A stretch of 64,000 bases of DNA from Gari tellinella. Its lineage: Eukaryota; Mollusca; Bivalvia; Cardiida; Psammobiidae. Shown piece after piece: positions 44,619-55,880 of this stretch. A program made the position numbers and the translations under genes. The stretch spans positions 18,872,540 to 18,936,539 of the forward strand of contig OV277861.1 in assembly GCA_922989275.2 (NCBI GenBank). The letters run 5' to 3'. Position 1 is the stretch's first letter. Every line of letters begins with the position of its first letter. A model generated the notes under the pieces. It saw nothing but the letters and a program-made list of their open reading frames with translations. It was not told the DNA's origin and did not search any database.

Positions 44619-45573
44619 CACAGGGACCCGGCACGATTGATTTTTGAGAGAAAAAAATTGTCCGAAAGTATATATAGAGACAAGGGGTATAACTGATAGT
44701 CAGTATATTCACACTCTATCTCGACAAAACCTGGCATAACACTTATAATAATTGATGAAACGACACCCTTTTTGCATTTCTGTCTAGCTAATATTATATT
44801 CTTCCATAAAAACATAACCTAAAACCAACTGTAAGCATGTACTTTCAACAGTAACTACGTCTACTGACTGAAGTCACCGTTTTTCGGAAAACGGGACAGG
44901 TGTTCGTTCACAGCCAACACAGCATTGACCACTATTGTACGCTTGTTTAGGCTTTAATATCGAGCATTACAGTCTTACAGTTCCATGGATGTACGTTTTT
45001 GACACCGATCAAAGCTGTTTTATTTTCAAATCATTGCCGTATCAACAACAAAGTCACATGTTCACATCACAGAGACCCGACACGATTAATTTTTGAGAAA
45101 TAAAATTGTCAGAAGCTTTATATAGAGTCTCTGTAATACTTTCTGACAATTTTTTCTCTCAAAAATCAATCCTGTCGGGTCCCTGTGGTCCAAAACGTGT
45201 ATCTATGGAACTATATGACTGTCATGCTCGATATTACCGTCTAAACAAGCGTTAAGTAGTGGTCAATGCTGTGTCGGCTGTGAACGAACACCTGTCCCGT
45301 TTTGCAAAAATCGGTGATTTCAGTGACTAGACGCTGTTACTGTTGGAAGTGCCTGCTTACAGTTGATTTTAGGTTATGTTTTTATAAAAGGGTATTATAA
45401 AAGCTAGACAGAATTGCAAAAAGTGTGTCGTTTCATCAATTATTATAAGTGTTATGCCCGGTTTTGTCGAGATAAGGTGAGAAAATACTGACTATCAGTT
45501 GTACCCCTTGTCTCTATATATACTTTCTAACAATTTTTTTCTCTCAAAAAATCAATCGGGTCGGGTCCCTGTG
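44619..45573. mobile_element. 955-bp hAT-like double palindrome (foldback element)
   Basis: Bounded by an exact 8-bp duplication AAAGTAGT (44611-44618 and 45574-45581). Outer ends CACAGGGACCCGGCACG and CGGGTCGGGTCCCTGTG are inverted. About 385 bp of left arm (to about 45003) is the imperfect reverse complement of about 385 bp of right arm (from about 45189): for example GACAGGTGTTCGTTCACAG against CTGTGAACGAACACCTGTC. The arms contain no usable frame. In the centre (45069-45187) sits a second pair of the same ends, so the structure is a hairpin within a hairpin. The 8-bp duplication fits hAT; family naming is inference. Confidence 0.85.
45069..45187. mobile_element. 119-bp short version nested in the foldback element
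   Basis: CACAGAGACCCGACACG to CTGTCGGGTCCCTGTG with inner arms AAATTGTCAGAAGC/CTTTCTGACAATTT; ends match those of the 955-bp element. No clear duplication flanks it, so it may be the original short element around which the longer arms arose. Confidence 0.75.
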
Positions 45574-46075
45574 AAAGTAGTCAGGTGAAAGCTTGTAGCA
45601 GAGTGAGAGTAAAGCAGAAAGCTCATATAGGAGTTATTTGGCATTTGATCAAGATCCAGATTGTTTGTCACTAGAATTGGTTATCTGCAAAATATAGAGA
45701 AGAAATAGCCATCAAAATTAAAGCACAATGCAGTTTTAACTGATGATGTTTATAATAAAATACTCAGCACTTAAACGGTTAAGCTCCTGCAGTGCCAGAA
45801 ACAATTGAATGATTGAAAAAAAAATTGGGGAACCAATAGAAATAGTTTAAAAAGAATTAGTTTAAAAAAGATTAAGTATTTGAAGGTGGGGTACTTAAAG
45901 TAGTCAGTGTGAACTAAGGTCATACAGGGCATAGAATGTAAATCTCTTATCTAATTTGAAATAATGTTTTGTTAATTAAAAAAACTCTCCAAACATCTAC
46001 AGTCAAAACTAATATATTAAGGGATCACAGAAAAGAAGTTATATATATTAATGTAGGTCTTCAGAAGAGGTATCA

Positions 46076-46140
46076 GCTCAATGCAGAGCAGTTAAATAAG
46101 GCAGAGAGCTCTGCATTTACATTACCCTGCAACAAGCAAT
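46076..46140. repeat. TA-H palindrome, decayed
   Basis: GCTCAATGCAGAGCAGTTAA against ATTACCCTGCAACAAGCAAT; tip GAGAGCTC. A TTAA-A right-end fragment follows directly. Confidence 0.5.
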
Positions 46141-46186
46141 CAGTAGAGGAATTAATCAAAGGCGTATTTATGGGGTAATGAGTTAC
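46141..46186 (+). mobile_element. TTAA-A right-end fragment
   Basis: Only the last 45 bp survive: GAGGAATTAATCAAAGGCG, then TATTTATGGGGTAATGAG and TTAC. Confidence 0.6.
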
Positions 46187-46407
46187 CTGTCTATAAATGA
46201 TTCACATGCTTCTTCATTCAGTGGTGACCGGTGACAAGAGTTTGACTGTAGTAAAAATGATAGGTTGCGTATACAGCAGCAGGGACATATGTACTTCGTG
46301 TTTACAAAAAAAACACCCCAAAACATTTACATCTGCTTGGAGTGCAAACTGCTCCATCTTCACCTGAGACTAATCCTTTATGTACAGCGAAAAAGTATAT
46401 ATATCAT

Positions 46408-46568
46408 TTGCAAACAGTGTAGACCCAGATCAGAAGGCTCCTTCAGGAGCCCTCTGATCTGGGTCTTCACTGTTTGCCATAATTTTAAATAGTTTAGATC
46501 AATATAAACTGATCATTTATCAGAAAATGGACGAGTCCATTTGAAAATTCAACAAATGTAAGGGTTAA
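46408..46568. mobile_element. TTAA-B related element
   Basis: Palindrome CAAACAGTGTAGACCCAGAT to GGGTCTTCACTGTTTG with tip GGCTCCTTCAGGAGCC, followed by GTTTAGATCAATATAAACTG and a GTAAGGGTTAA right end. Confidence 0.7.
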
Positions 46569-47393
46569 CACTAGGCTTTGAAGTAAAGCCTTTTCCATGC
46601 CTTTATATTCATTTATGCTTTATCCCAGTACGAATTGAAAACATTCTGACAAGTTGCTTAAAGCAGGCTGACAAGAAAAGCAGAACTATATATATATCCA
46701 TAAGGTGGTTCTGCTTTACAGTAAATCAGTCTGATTTAAATAATAATAATAAAAAAAAACCACTGAAAATATCTATGAAGAAAAGGGTTCATTGCGACAC
46801 ACAGTTACTAGCTGTCCAGATTGTTAATTTAATATTTTTTAACCCATTTCGTAACTTGAATTTTGGAATATATTTAATAGATCTAGATCAGATGCTAAAG
46901 TGATTTGAAAAATTATTGCAGTGGCTTTTCAAGCAGGCATCAGTTTAGAAGGGATGTTTGATAAGAACTTGAGATGTTAAAAACAATAACTGTGAACCCA
47001 CACAACTCACTGCCAACAAGTTGTCAATTTGTAATGCAAATTTCATGTTCCCACCACATTCCGCCAGTATATATTTACTGCTATAGATTTTTCATTGGAA
47101 AAATTCGTTTTATTGCTGGTGAAAAACAGCGGAGGTTAACAAGAGCTCTCTGTATCATAATCCATCATCAGCTAACAGGAAACGTGTAACAAATTAACAG
47201 TGAAAACAAAAAATATAGCTTACATGACCCTAGCTGTATGCTTTTTACGATGGTATACTTTTTAATTTTAATGAATCGCTCTTTATAAACTTGTAGTTGT
47301 TATAAAAAATGATAACTTTTCAATTTCTGTGTTAGCTAGCTAGACAGGTCATTTATTGATGAAGAACAGTGTTATTGAAATATATGTGACGGC

Positions 47394-47644
47394 TTAACTC
47401 TTTCCTCCCTAAAACTTTAAATGGACAATACCAGTTTCCATTTTAGTGTAGTCCATTTCTGACTTTTAAGGGTTGTTTTTGTCAATGTTTGGCATTATGA
47501 CAAACAGTGAAGACCCTGATCAGAGGGCTCCTTTCGGAGCCCTCTGATCTGGGTCTTCACTGTTTGCACAGGACAAGTGTACTATTCACATGTACACTGT
47601 TTGAAAATGACTCCTTTATGCGGGACTAGGGTTCAAAGGATTAA
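47394..47644 (+). mobile_element. TTAA-B hairpin element inside a TA-H element
   Basis: 251 bp with exact TTAA borders. Left flank TGTGACGGC and right flank TGCAAAACAAAAATAAACC are the two sides of a TA-H core start (GGCTTAATGCAGGACAAAAG in intact copies). Confidence 0.85.
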
Positions 47645-48408
47645 TGCAAAACAAAAATAAACCAGAATTTTAGATTGATCAGGAGCTTTCTATATCACTT
47701 TTGTCCTATAATGTTCTATACAAAAAGTGTGTATCAGTTCTCTTTTGAGAGGCAAAATAACACAAATTTACAATACAATAGATTTGTTTTATTATAGCAA
47801 AAGATTTTGAAGGGCTGCATGCATGTTAATGAAATGCATGTACATTGTAAACAAAAGCATGAATTTCCAGCGGATCATTTAGAGAATTGATATTTTTTGC
47901 AAATTAAATGCCTGCTTAATATATAGTTGTCTTAAAACTTATAAAGTTTTTACATAATTATTTACTTGTAGCAAGATGGTAAATCATTACAAACCTATTG
48001 CTTTTCCAGCTTAACCATATTATGATCTCTTTATTTGCTTTGAGTTTCTAAAAATGTGACTTTTGATGCTGGCATTCAGTTACAAAGTCACAGGTGTTAT
48101 TGCAGTCAGAATTGTCTTGTTTAGTGTTAATAAAAATCTCTAGAGCAATAACTGTAACTGGATGATGTCTTGTCTGTACTGAAAACATGGCCATTCAAAT
48201 GTTTCAAGAAGTATATTTTGCCAAGAAGATGGATTGAGACATCACAAAATCACCGTTTCTTGTAACAGGTGAGGAACAAGCAAATTTTGTTTTTGCCCAA
48301 GCTGAAGAAAGAAAATTTGCATGGCTGACATTTATCCAGTTTTAATTAAACAAGATGTTTACCTGGGCTAAGGAGCTAAGCCTTTAACATGCTGAGAAAA
48401 CTTTACTA

Positions 48409-48614
48409 CAGTAAAACCTTTCTATTACGACCACTTAGTTATTTTGTGATTTTTGTGATTAAGGCACTGGTGGCGGCTTAAAACAAGGTGAAAGTAAAAA
48501 CAGAAAGCTCCTCAGGAGCTTTCTGTTTTGCTTTCACCTTGCTTTAAGCTGCCAGCTGTTTTTCAAACTATGAAATAGCATTATTTTAGTGGTCATAATA
48601 AAGAAGTTTCACTG
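48409..48614. mobile_element. TA-H hairpin element, well preserved
   Basis: 206 bp flanked by TA. CAGTAAAACCTTTCTATTAC to ATAAAGAAGTTTCACTG, with CGACCACT/AGTGGTC continuing the inverted ends. Core CTTAAAACAAGGTGAAAGTA to GCTTTCACCTTGCTTTAAG, tip AGCTCCTCAGGAGCT. Confidence 0.83.
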
Positions 48615-49112
48615 TATAAAATAAATTTAAAGATTCATGATTTATTTATTAATTAATTTAAAACAGTGTAATGAAACACTCTTAATGTATGGATGAGAAT
48701 CATTAAAAGGTTTAACCTTGCTCCATACTTTCTGATGGCATACTCTAGCTGCACTATATTTGATCAGTTTCTATATTATTTCACAACTTTGATATCATGA
48801 TAAAGGATACACGTTTGCATGCTCCTCTCATCGCTGGCATATTTCAGGTAGCTGATTAGAAATTAATTTGTCGGATTTGACATTGACAAATTATATGGGC
48901 TATTCAATGCAGACACAGGGTGACAGATGGCTTAAGATATCGGCCTTGTACGACATGATGCCCCGGTTAGAAGGAATTTGTCTCTCATGATCGCTTTAGA
49001 TGCCATAGGCGGGTTGGTCAGCAAAGACGCATGTTCCGGTTGCAGTATCCGAGGCTACTAATTAATTATAGTCAAATTTGTATTTAAATGATCACCTCAA
49101 ATGAAGGTGATT

Positions 49113-49378
49113 TTAACCCATTACCCCGTAGCTTATTATTTCTTGTTTTGAAGACATATGACAACCCGGTACTTAAAGCAGGTTGAAAGTAAAGCAGAAT
49201 GTGCCGTAAGGCACATTCTGCTTTACTTTCAGCCTGCTTTAAGCTACCATCTCTTAGGATAAAGATTTTTTTTTTCTTATGGCACATATTGTTAACTCAG
49301 TATAACATTGAACTATGCTCTTCAGTAGATGAATACATTAAAGGCGTAAAAAGGCATATTTATGGGGTAATGGGTTAA
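49113..49378 (+). mobile_element. TTAA-A hairpin element
   Basis: 266 bp with exact TTAA borders. Tip GTGCCGTAAGGCAC. A poly-T expansion lies in the unique segment. Confidence 0.85.
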
Positions 49379-50424
49379 GCCGTCTTCAATGCATACGATG
49401 TGGCAGTTTGAAATTATCGGTAAGAGAAAAAATGTTCAGTAAAGTAACAATAAAAATACCGAAAAGATATTTAAAATACATATAGCAGTCCTGCATTCAA
49501 CACTCACGATCTCAACAGTCTATACATGTTTGTGAAGTATCATATTTTCCATATAATTTGTGGACTTATTACTCATCTTAACCCTATGACAAAATTTCAA
49601 CTTTGAAAATAGCAACCTGTTAAACCATTCCCCGATAGAAACTACTTTTTCCATTCCCTTACTTATTTCTCATAAAAAAATACATTTTCATATTCTACAA
49701 ACTTTTACAATCATGAATGTCGCAATAAAGCGTCAGTTAGTAAACTTTTAATAAATCTGGACAATTGCTGCTTTAAGAAACCACATATATATCTTCACCA
49801 CCTAAAAAAGCCATGATTGAAAGCTAAAAAATCTATGACATAGAAATGAACATAAACTTCGATAAAAAGCAATCTGTTTAATTTCACAAATGGAGAAATA
49901 ATATTCATGTGATTTATGGTTTTGAATATGAATGGAGTGTTATGTCAGAGGGTGATTACACTGATGCATTTCAAATTTTATGATTAAGATTTTTGGCAGT
50001 TTCAAATTTAGTTACCTGATATGAAAACGAGATATAAATTTGTGGCAGACTGAATAAAACTTAGTGATACATTTAGATTTGACCTTCCTCGGTACAATTA
50101 GGTTAGTTTTACATTAAGAAAGGAAAGTCTGATTCAAATACACAGAAAATGAAAGGAATTGAAGTTTGGAACTCTAAGCAGAATATTTCATGTAATTTGG
50201 TAAATGATCGGAACAATATTCTTTTAAACAAAGTCTACTTTTATCCTTTAACAAACTTGTAAGCTGATAATATATATGGTTGGTATTAAGAACTGTGTAT
50301 TCAAAGACAACATCTCTAAATTAATTTAAAGATAATTAAGAATTTTAGCAACAATTTTTGTTGACAATTTGAACTACATGGCAGAAGCAATGTGTGTTTG
50401 AGAGAGCAGCCATTAAAAGAAAAC

Positions 50425-50576
50425 TTAAACCCTCTTCCCCATATAGCTGTACCATCTGTTAGACTATAGAAAATATTTCAAATGATACAGATTCATGAGT
50501 GTATAAATTTCTATTTTCTTTAGTGGACAAACAATTTAAAGGCATAAAAATGTGCATCATTGAAGTACTGGGTTAA
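50425..50576 (+). mobile_element. TTAA-A element without palindrome
   Basis: 152 bp. Left end TTAAACCCTCTTCCCCATA joins directly to TACCATCTGTTAG, which normally follows the core, then the unique segment continues to CTGGGTTAA. The whole palindrome and its left flank are gone while both ends remain. Confidence 0.75.
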
Positions 50577-50833
50577 CCCATTACTTACATAGCCTGTTTC
50601 TTGCTTTGAAGAGAAGTGATCTGACTTAAAGCAGGTTGGAAGTAAAGCAGAGTGTGCCTTAAGGCACATTCTGCTTTACTTTCAGCCTGCTTTGAGGTGT
50701 CATCTGCTAGAATATAGAAAATGTTTCTTATAGTGTACGTATGTTCATGACTGTATATAAAGTAGTAGTATTTTCTTTGATGGAGGAATGAATTAAAGGT
50801 GTAAAAATGCATATTTATGGGGTAATGGGTTAA
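50573..50833 (+). mobile_element. TTAA-A hairpin element sharing its TTAA with the previous copy
   Basis: 261 bp, TTAACCCATTACTTACATAG to GGGGTAATGGG then TTAA. Its left TTAA is the same four bases that end the preceding copy (GGGTTAACCC), so the two are back to back with no spacer. Confidence 0.82.
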
Positions 50834-51315
50834 GCATACTCCATGTTTCCATTGAATGAAAATTCAGATTTGACAGTACATGTATAGTCTAATTTTTCAG
50901 TGACTTGTAGGGAATTGTTGATGGGAATTATTTCTGTCAGCTGTGACTTATGGTTTAATATTACCCCAGCAGTAGGTAGATATACATTGATAATCATGTT
51001 GGTTTGGCAGTGTACTGTTTCTTTGTTGCTCATCTGGATTAGCAATTACGGCAGAGATAACAAACTTCCATCTCCATGATAACCCTTATAGTGCCGTACA
51101 AGCAGAGACCCAGCATCAGCAACAGCCTGGATCCAGACACTGACTCTCTGCTATTTTTAGGTTGGAATGGTTCCCTGTAAATCTGTACTTAATTAAAACA
51201 TACACTTTTGTAGATTGATTGGGGGCTAAATACTGAAGATTACAATATATAATTATATAAGCAGGGGGAATTGTTTTAACCTATACATGCTAGAAAACAT
51301 ACATGCATCATTTGC

Positions 51316-51482
51316 AAACATTGTAGAACCAGAGCGGAGGAGCCTCTGATCAGGGTCTGCAGTGTTTGCCTTAGTTTTAGATATTTCTTTTGGCAATTAA
51401 ACTGGCCTTATGCAAGGGTAAATGTTTGATCATTATTTAGAAAATGGAAATTGATTTGGAAAATTGGCAGTTTAAGGATTAA
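51316..51482. mobile_element. TTAA-B related element, core half lost
   Basis: CAAACATTGTAGAACCAGAG against CCTCTGATCAGGGTCTGC; the tip is short. Right flank and TTTAAGGATTAA resemble the 46408 copy. Confidence 0.55.
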
Positions 51483-51850
51483 AGAAAACACTTAGTTTGC
51501 CGTTTTCTTACAGTGCTTCCCACTGGTCAAAGAATGAATAAAATCATCATTCCGGCTGGCAAATAATGCAAACCCAGTGATCAGATGCTATTTTCTGTGA
51601 CCATGGATCTTTATCTGAACTGTTTGCATTAGTCATTTGGTGTCCAGCCATCAGGCAGGAATTATGATGAGGAAATGAGAGCCTACACCAGAGGCCTGTA
51701 AATATGCAGTATTATGATAGGAACCTGCAAACATACTGGCAATACATTGGCTCAGTAACTTATCCATGTACTACCATAATAACTTTTGATATAAAGCAGC
51801 TTACTGCATAAAAAAGTAATGCAGAAAGGACCTGAAAAAGAGCTTGATCT

Positions 51851-52101
51851 TTAACCTAATTTTTCAGCAGACAACATTTTTAGTAGACAACAGTTTAGAA
51901 AGATTTTCTTACAGATTTTGTCTTGACTGGCATTTGCAAACAGTTTGGATCCAGATTAAACGCCACATTACAAAGCGTCTGATCTGGATCCAAACAATTG
52001 TCTTTTGGTTTCTTCAATTTAAAAATGCATAAATCTCGATTTTGCAAACTATGCAGATAACAATTTCAATACCAATAATATCATAGTAGGATAAAGGTTA
52101 A
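51851..52101 (+). mobile_element. TTAA-C related hairpin element
   Basis: 251 bp between TTAAs. The left flank has CAGCAGACAACATTTTTAG; core CAAACAGTTTGGATCCAGAT to GGATCCAAACAATTG; right border GGATAAAGG then TTAA. The sequence to its left is half of a TA-H core (GCATAAAAAAGTAATGCAG). Confidence 0.65.
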
Positions 52102-52325
52102 TGGTAGCTGCATGAGCATGCAGGAGCTTGGCTCCTGGAGTAAATGGGTGGTGGGGGTTATTTGTTGTAAGTAAACTGGCATTATTACATGGGAAAACAA
52201 TGGCAGTTATGTAGGAGAGCCACAGAACTGTGATTCCAGCACTAATAAAGATTGACAACACTAGCCGGGAATTATTCATAACATAGCACCAATACTATCA
52301 CTTATTTTCCCTTTGTTACACTGCC

Positions 52326-52530
52326 TTAACTCTTTGCATGCTGGGTAATTTTTTTCATCTGCAACAATTTTGTCTTCTGCTACTGCCCTAAAAATGTTTT
52401 TTTTTAAATTTCTTTTCAATAGTCAAACAGTTTGGATCCTGATGAGACGCCACATTATGCCGCGTCTCATCAGGATCCAAACTGTTTGCAAAGATCTTCA
52501 TGGTTCCAACCCTAGCATGCTAAGAAATAA
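52326..52530 (+). mobile_element. TTAA-C related hairpin element (GCATGC ends)
   Basis: TTAACTCTTTGCATGCTGGG at the left and CCCTAGCATGCTAAGAAATA at the right form inverted ends. Core 52424-52488 with tip CGCCACATTATGCCGCGT. The flank GTCTTCTGCTACTGCCC recalls the reference copy. Confidence 0.75.
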
Positions 52531-52596
52531 GCTATGGGATGTTTAGCCTGGGCCTTCACTGACAAAGTATGTTTACACTGGCATTTGCAAACGATT

Positions 52597-52655
52597 GCAT
52601 GGATCCAGATCAGATGCAAGTAAGTTGTGTCTGATCTGGATCCAAGCTGTCTGAC
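52597..52655. repeat. TTAA-C type palindrome
   Basis: CAAACGATTGCATGGATCCA to CTGGATCCAAGCTGTCTG with a decayed tip; no borders seen. Confidence 0.55.
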
Positions 52656-53171
52656 ATTTGCATTTAACTATTTTTTTTCTATCATGATATTATGCTGAAT
52701 ATCAGTTCTGAAAATGAGTAAAAATATAGAGAAGATGTTTAATGGCAGTGAAAGAAATCAGTTATAACCTTTTGAACTTCAGATAAATGTTCTCTGGAAA
52801 GAGTTTTAGTCTGTTAAAGTTATAATTAAAAAGTAAAAATTTGTTAAAGCAGTTAAAAAACTCTTAATGCATGTAGATCTATTATATATTACATCATTGC
52901 AGAGAGGGTATAAGACATTTTTTAATTCCATATTCTTTAGAGGATGTTACATTTTAATGAGTTATATCAGTGAACATTAGCATTACATGAATTAATTCTT
53001 AATGATGTCTTAGTGGCATTTTGAATGAGACAAGTGTTTGTTAATGATTATGGAGACCAGTAAACTATGCTTGATGCCGTAAAATCTACGAAATAAAACC
53101 ATCACAGTCTAACCTGTATACTTAAGCAGCAATTAAAAATTTTAACTTATTTATGATTTCAGATAGTGGTA

Positions 53172-53239
53172 GCTTAATACAGGACAAAAGTAATGCAGAA
53201 AGCTCCTGCTTTCTGCATTACTTTTGTCCTGTATTAAGC
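53172..53239. repeat. TA-H palindrome, tip shortened
   Basis: GCTTAATACAGGACAAAAGT to ACTTTTGTCCTGTATTAAGC, perfectly paired including the AATACAGG variant; tip GAAAGCTCCTGCTTTC has lost part of one side. A left end CAGTCTAACCTGTATAC lies at 53105. Confidence 0.8.
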
Positions 53240-53513
53240 AGCTGCCTGTCTGTAGAGATCTTAATATATACTTAAGTTTCAATGGCGGCTGAAAACGTTG
53301 AGTTTTGCTGTATATCTTTTTCGGCATTTCCTCTTGTAATGATTCCAATAAAAAGACCCCTTGTCAGTCATGTAGAACGCTTTACGATTTCCATTGAATA
53401 TAAATTGACACAATCTACTAATTATCGGGATATTTCAGTGAAACAACGGCTGTCAGTCTTTCCCTTAGACAACTGTAATAGAAAATCTACCGGAAGTATT
53501 GAAGAAAATTTAA

Positions 53514-53588
53514 TGCTTAATGCAGAACAAAAATAATGCAGAAAGCTCCTATAGGAGCTTTCTGCATTATTTTTGTTCTGCATTAAGC
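53514..53588. repeat. TA-H palindrome, perfect with mirrored changes
   Basis: GCTTAATGCAGAACAAAAAT pairs ATTTTTGTTCTGCATTAAGC; GAACAAAAATAATG replaces GGACAAAAGTAATG in both arms. No unpaired position seen. Confidence 0.83.
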
Positions 53589-54285
53589 AGTTGCTGGTCT
53601 TAAAAGATTATAACAGTACCTTATAGTTAAGTGTTGATTAATTTACGATTGACTGTATTTCGAAATAGCTGAGTGGTCTGACAGAGGCTGGGTTTGATTG
53701 CAGTTGTCGTGGAGGTTTTTAGGGATTTATCTTCAACAAACCAGACTGGAATTTCAAAGATTCGATTTTATCATTTATAAAAGAGGCCGTATGGGTGGTG
53801 CTTTAGACAGATTCAAAGTTGCAGATGTTGCAGTCGGCTGGTGGAATTTGTAAAACAGATTAGTCAGTGTCCAATATGGGCCAGTAGTCGAACATTATCG
53901 GGAGAACATGTTTATACAGCTTCATGTCTGCGAGTCTCTAACATGTGAGAAATAAAAAAAATCACCTATCTCTGAAATGAAACCCATGTTTTTTCTCTTG
54001 ATTATTAAAGTGATATCGAATTTGAACAATAAGAAGTTTTTACGATGCTTGCAATTTCTTTTGACACATTTGATGTCTGTAACATAACTTTGTGAGTTTG
54101 ATAGAAACTTATAATCATCCAGACTATACTCCTTGGTTCTTTAATATACCGTCAGTAAAAGGTTACAGTACTTTGAATATTGAACAAATCTTTATGGTTA
54201 TCTATCGTTTAAAAAATATCAAATGTTTTCAAATTCTCAGAATAACTTGTTCATCTTTTAATGTACAGAAATATTATCAGAGTGG

Positions 54286-54392
54286 CAAACAGTTTGGAGC
54301 CAGATCAGGCCCCACTTTCAGTGGGGCCTGATCTGGCTCCAAACTGTTTGCATAGGTCTTCAGTATTTCAACATGTGCATGTTCAGGGTTAA
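54286..54392. mobile_element. TTAA-C related element with mirrored core substitutions
   Basis: Core 54286-54350 is a perfect 65-bp palindrome: GGAGCC in the left arm and GGCTCC in the right, where others have GGATCC in both, and a tip GGCCCCAC TTTCA GTGGGGCC. The right end GTTCAGGG then TTAA is at 54389-54392. Confidence 0.72.
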
Positions 54393-54661
54393 TCTTTAAG
54401 GATTTATGTATAACTGTGAGAGAATCTGACAAGTCCCATAATTTACAGGCTGTGGAAGTACATGTGCTGCCTTGTTAGGACTGATAGTGGTAGTTTATCA
54501 TTGCTGTTGGAACAGACTAACAAAATGATACAAAATAGCATGTAGGGGAAATTTTATTTGGTAGCCTCAGAACATTGCTGAAAGTTTGTTTCAAGTGAAC
54601 ATGCTTTTAACCCTTACCCTTAAGTATAGCTTATTTTCAAACTTTGTAGACAGGTGCCTGC

Positions 54662-55109
54662 TTAACCCATTACTCCATGAATATGCCTTTAATTTATTCC
54701 CCCCATTGTAGAAAATAGTACACTCATAATAATTATAATAGCAATAATAATATGTACCCAGTAGAAATAATAATAAAGACTTTATTTCAAGAGGGTAACA
54801 CATTTAGTACAGACAATAAACTTATCTCCCTTGTGGCCCTCAAAAGAATGTACAATATTTACAAAAATGCACAAACAAAGAACATAGTATTTGCAAAGTA
54901 TTTCAATAGTAACAAACATGGCTAATTGTGCATTATAAAAAATACTTTATAATATCCTCGCAAAATTATGGTAAATTGAAACTGTCTGAAATTAAAGCAG
55001 AATGCACATTAAGGGGCATTGAGCCATTGACTGCTTTACTTTCATCCTGCTTTAATTAAGTGGTCACCTATCTTCAATACTAAATCCAGGCTATGGAGTA
55101 AAGGGTTAA
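54662..55109 (-). mobile_element. TTAA-A element carrying a LINE-tail insertion
   Basis: TTAACCCATTACTCCATGAA at the left and GGAGTAAAGGG then TTAA at the right are about 450 bp apart. The extra length is a retroposon 3' end (54727-54974). The core is degraded (GCAGAATGCACATTAAGGGG). Immediately left, 54608-54661 looks like another TTAA-A left end reading up to CCTGCTTAA. Confidence 0.7.
54727..54974 (-). mobile_element. LINE-type retroposon 3' end with TTATTATT tail
   Basis: On the minus strand the fragment runs CTCTTGAAATAAAGTCTTTA and then into TTATTATT-type repeats, the shape of a 5'-truncated non-LTR retroposon with a polyadenylation-like AATAAAG and a simple-repeat tail. It interrupts a TTAA-A copy, so it arrived later. 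No coding part remains. The clade cannot be told. Confidence 0.6.
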
Positions 55110-55498
55110 ACCCTGAAAACAAATTATTGTAATAAGAAATGGGTCCGGTCCATTCAAGCCATTTATATGACTGGAAATACCAAATATAACATTTACAATG
55201 TTTTGTACGAAATATCAGTATATAAATATGTAATTATGCAGCATGTTATGGTATGTACACATTTGTCAATGGGTTTATAAATGGTCACGTTTGTAACCAC
55301 TTTGATCTCAACAAAAACATAATCATCAGTTTTTATTGATGAATGAAAATGTTGAAAGCAGAAACAGCCCATGTACATGGTTAAGTAACTTTTAATGAGC
55401 TATGGAGGTCATAATACCTGTTTTTACTTTCCTTGATGGAAAACATTTTTTTTCTGTAGGTTACAATATACCTTGGGGAAAAGAAAATGCAAACATAG

Positions 55499-55880
55499 CT
55501 CTAGGTGAGGGAAGTATTTGAAATACTAAAATTTCTAAGTCAGCATAAACAAATTAATTAACCCATTACCCCGTAAATATGCCTTTTTATTTAATCCTCA
55601 TTCAAGAAAGAAGTTCCAACTTATACAGACATGAATATGTATCCTAGTATAAATATTTTCTATATTCTAGCAGATGGTAGCTTAAAGCAGGCTGAAAGTA
55701 AAGCAGAATGCGCCTTAAGGCGCATTCTGATTTACTTTCAACCTGCTTTAAGTGGACAACGGTCTTCAAAATGAGAAATAGGTTATGGGGTAATGGTTTA
55801 AGCCTATGTTGTTACTACTCATTAGAATCGTCTCTTTGAGACGATTCTAACGAGTAGTCATATCATAGGACGCAATGGTG
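55499..55880. mobile_element. HT-H element split by TTAA-A
   Basis: GCTCTAGGTGAGGGAAGTAT and TTTCTAAGTCAGCATAAAC before, CTATGTTGTTACTACTCATT with tip CGTCTCTTTGAGACG and GAGTAGTCATATCATAGG after the insertion at 55558-55801. The right end has decayed. Confidence 0.75.
55558..55801 (-). mobile_element. TTAA-A hairpin element inserted in an HT-H element
   Basis: 244 bp, TTAACCCATTACCCCGTAAA to GGGGTAATGG, TTTAA. The flanks are HT-H sequence on both sides: CATAAACAAATTAA before, TTAAGCCTATGTTGTTACTA after, matching the GCATTAAACCCTATGGTG of uninterrupted HT-H copies. Confidence 0.85.
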
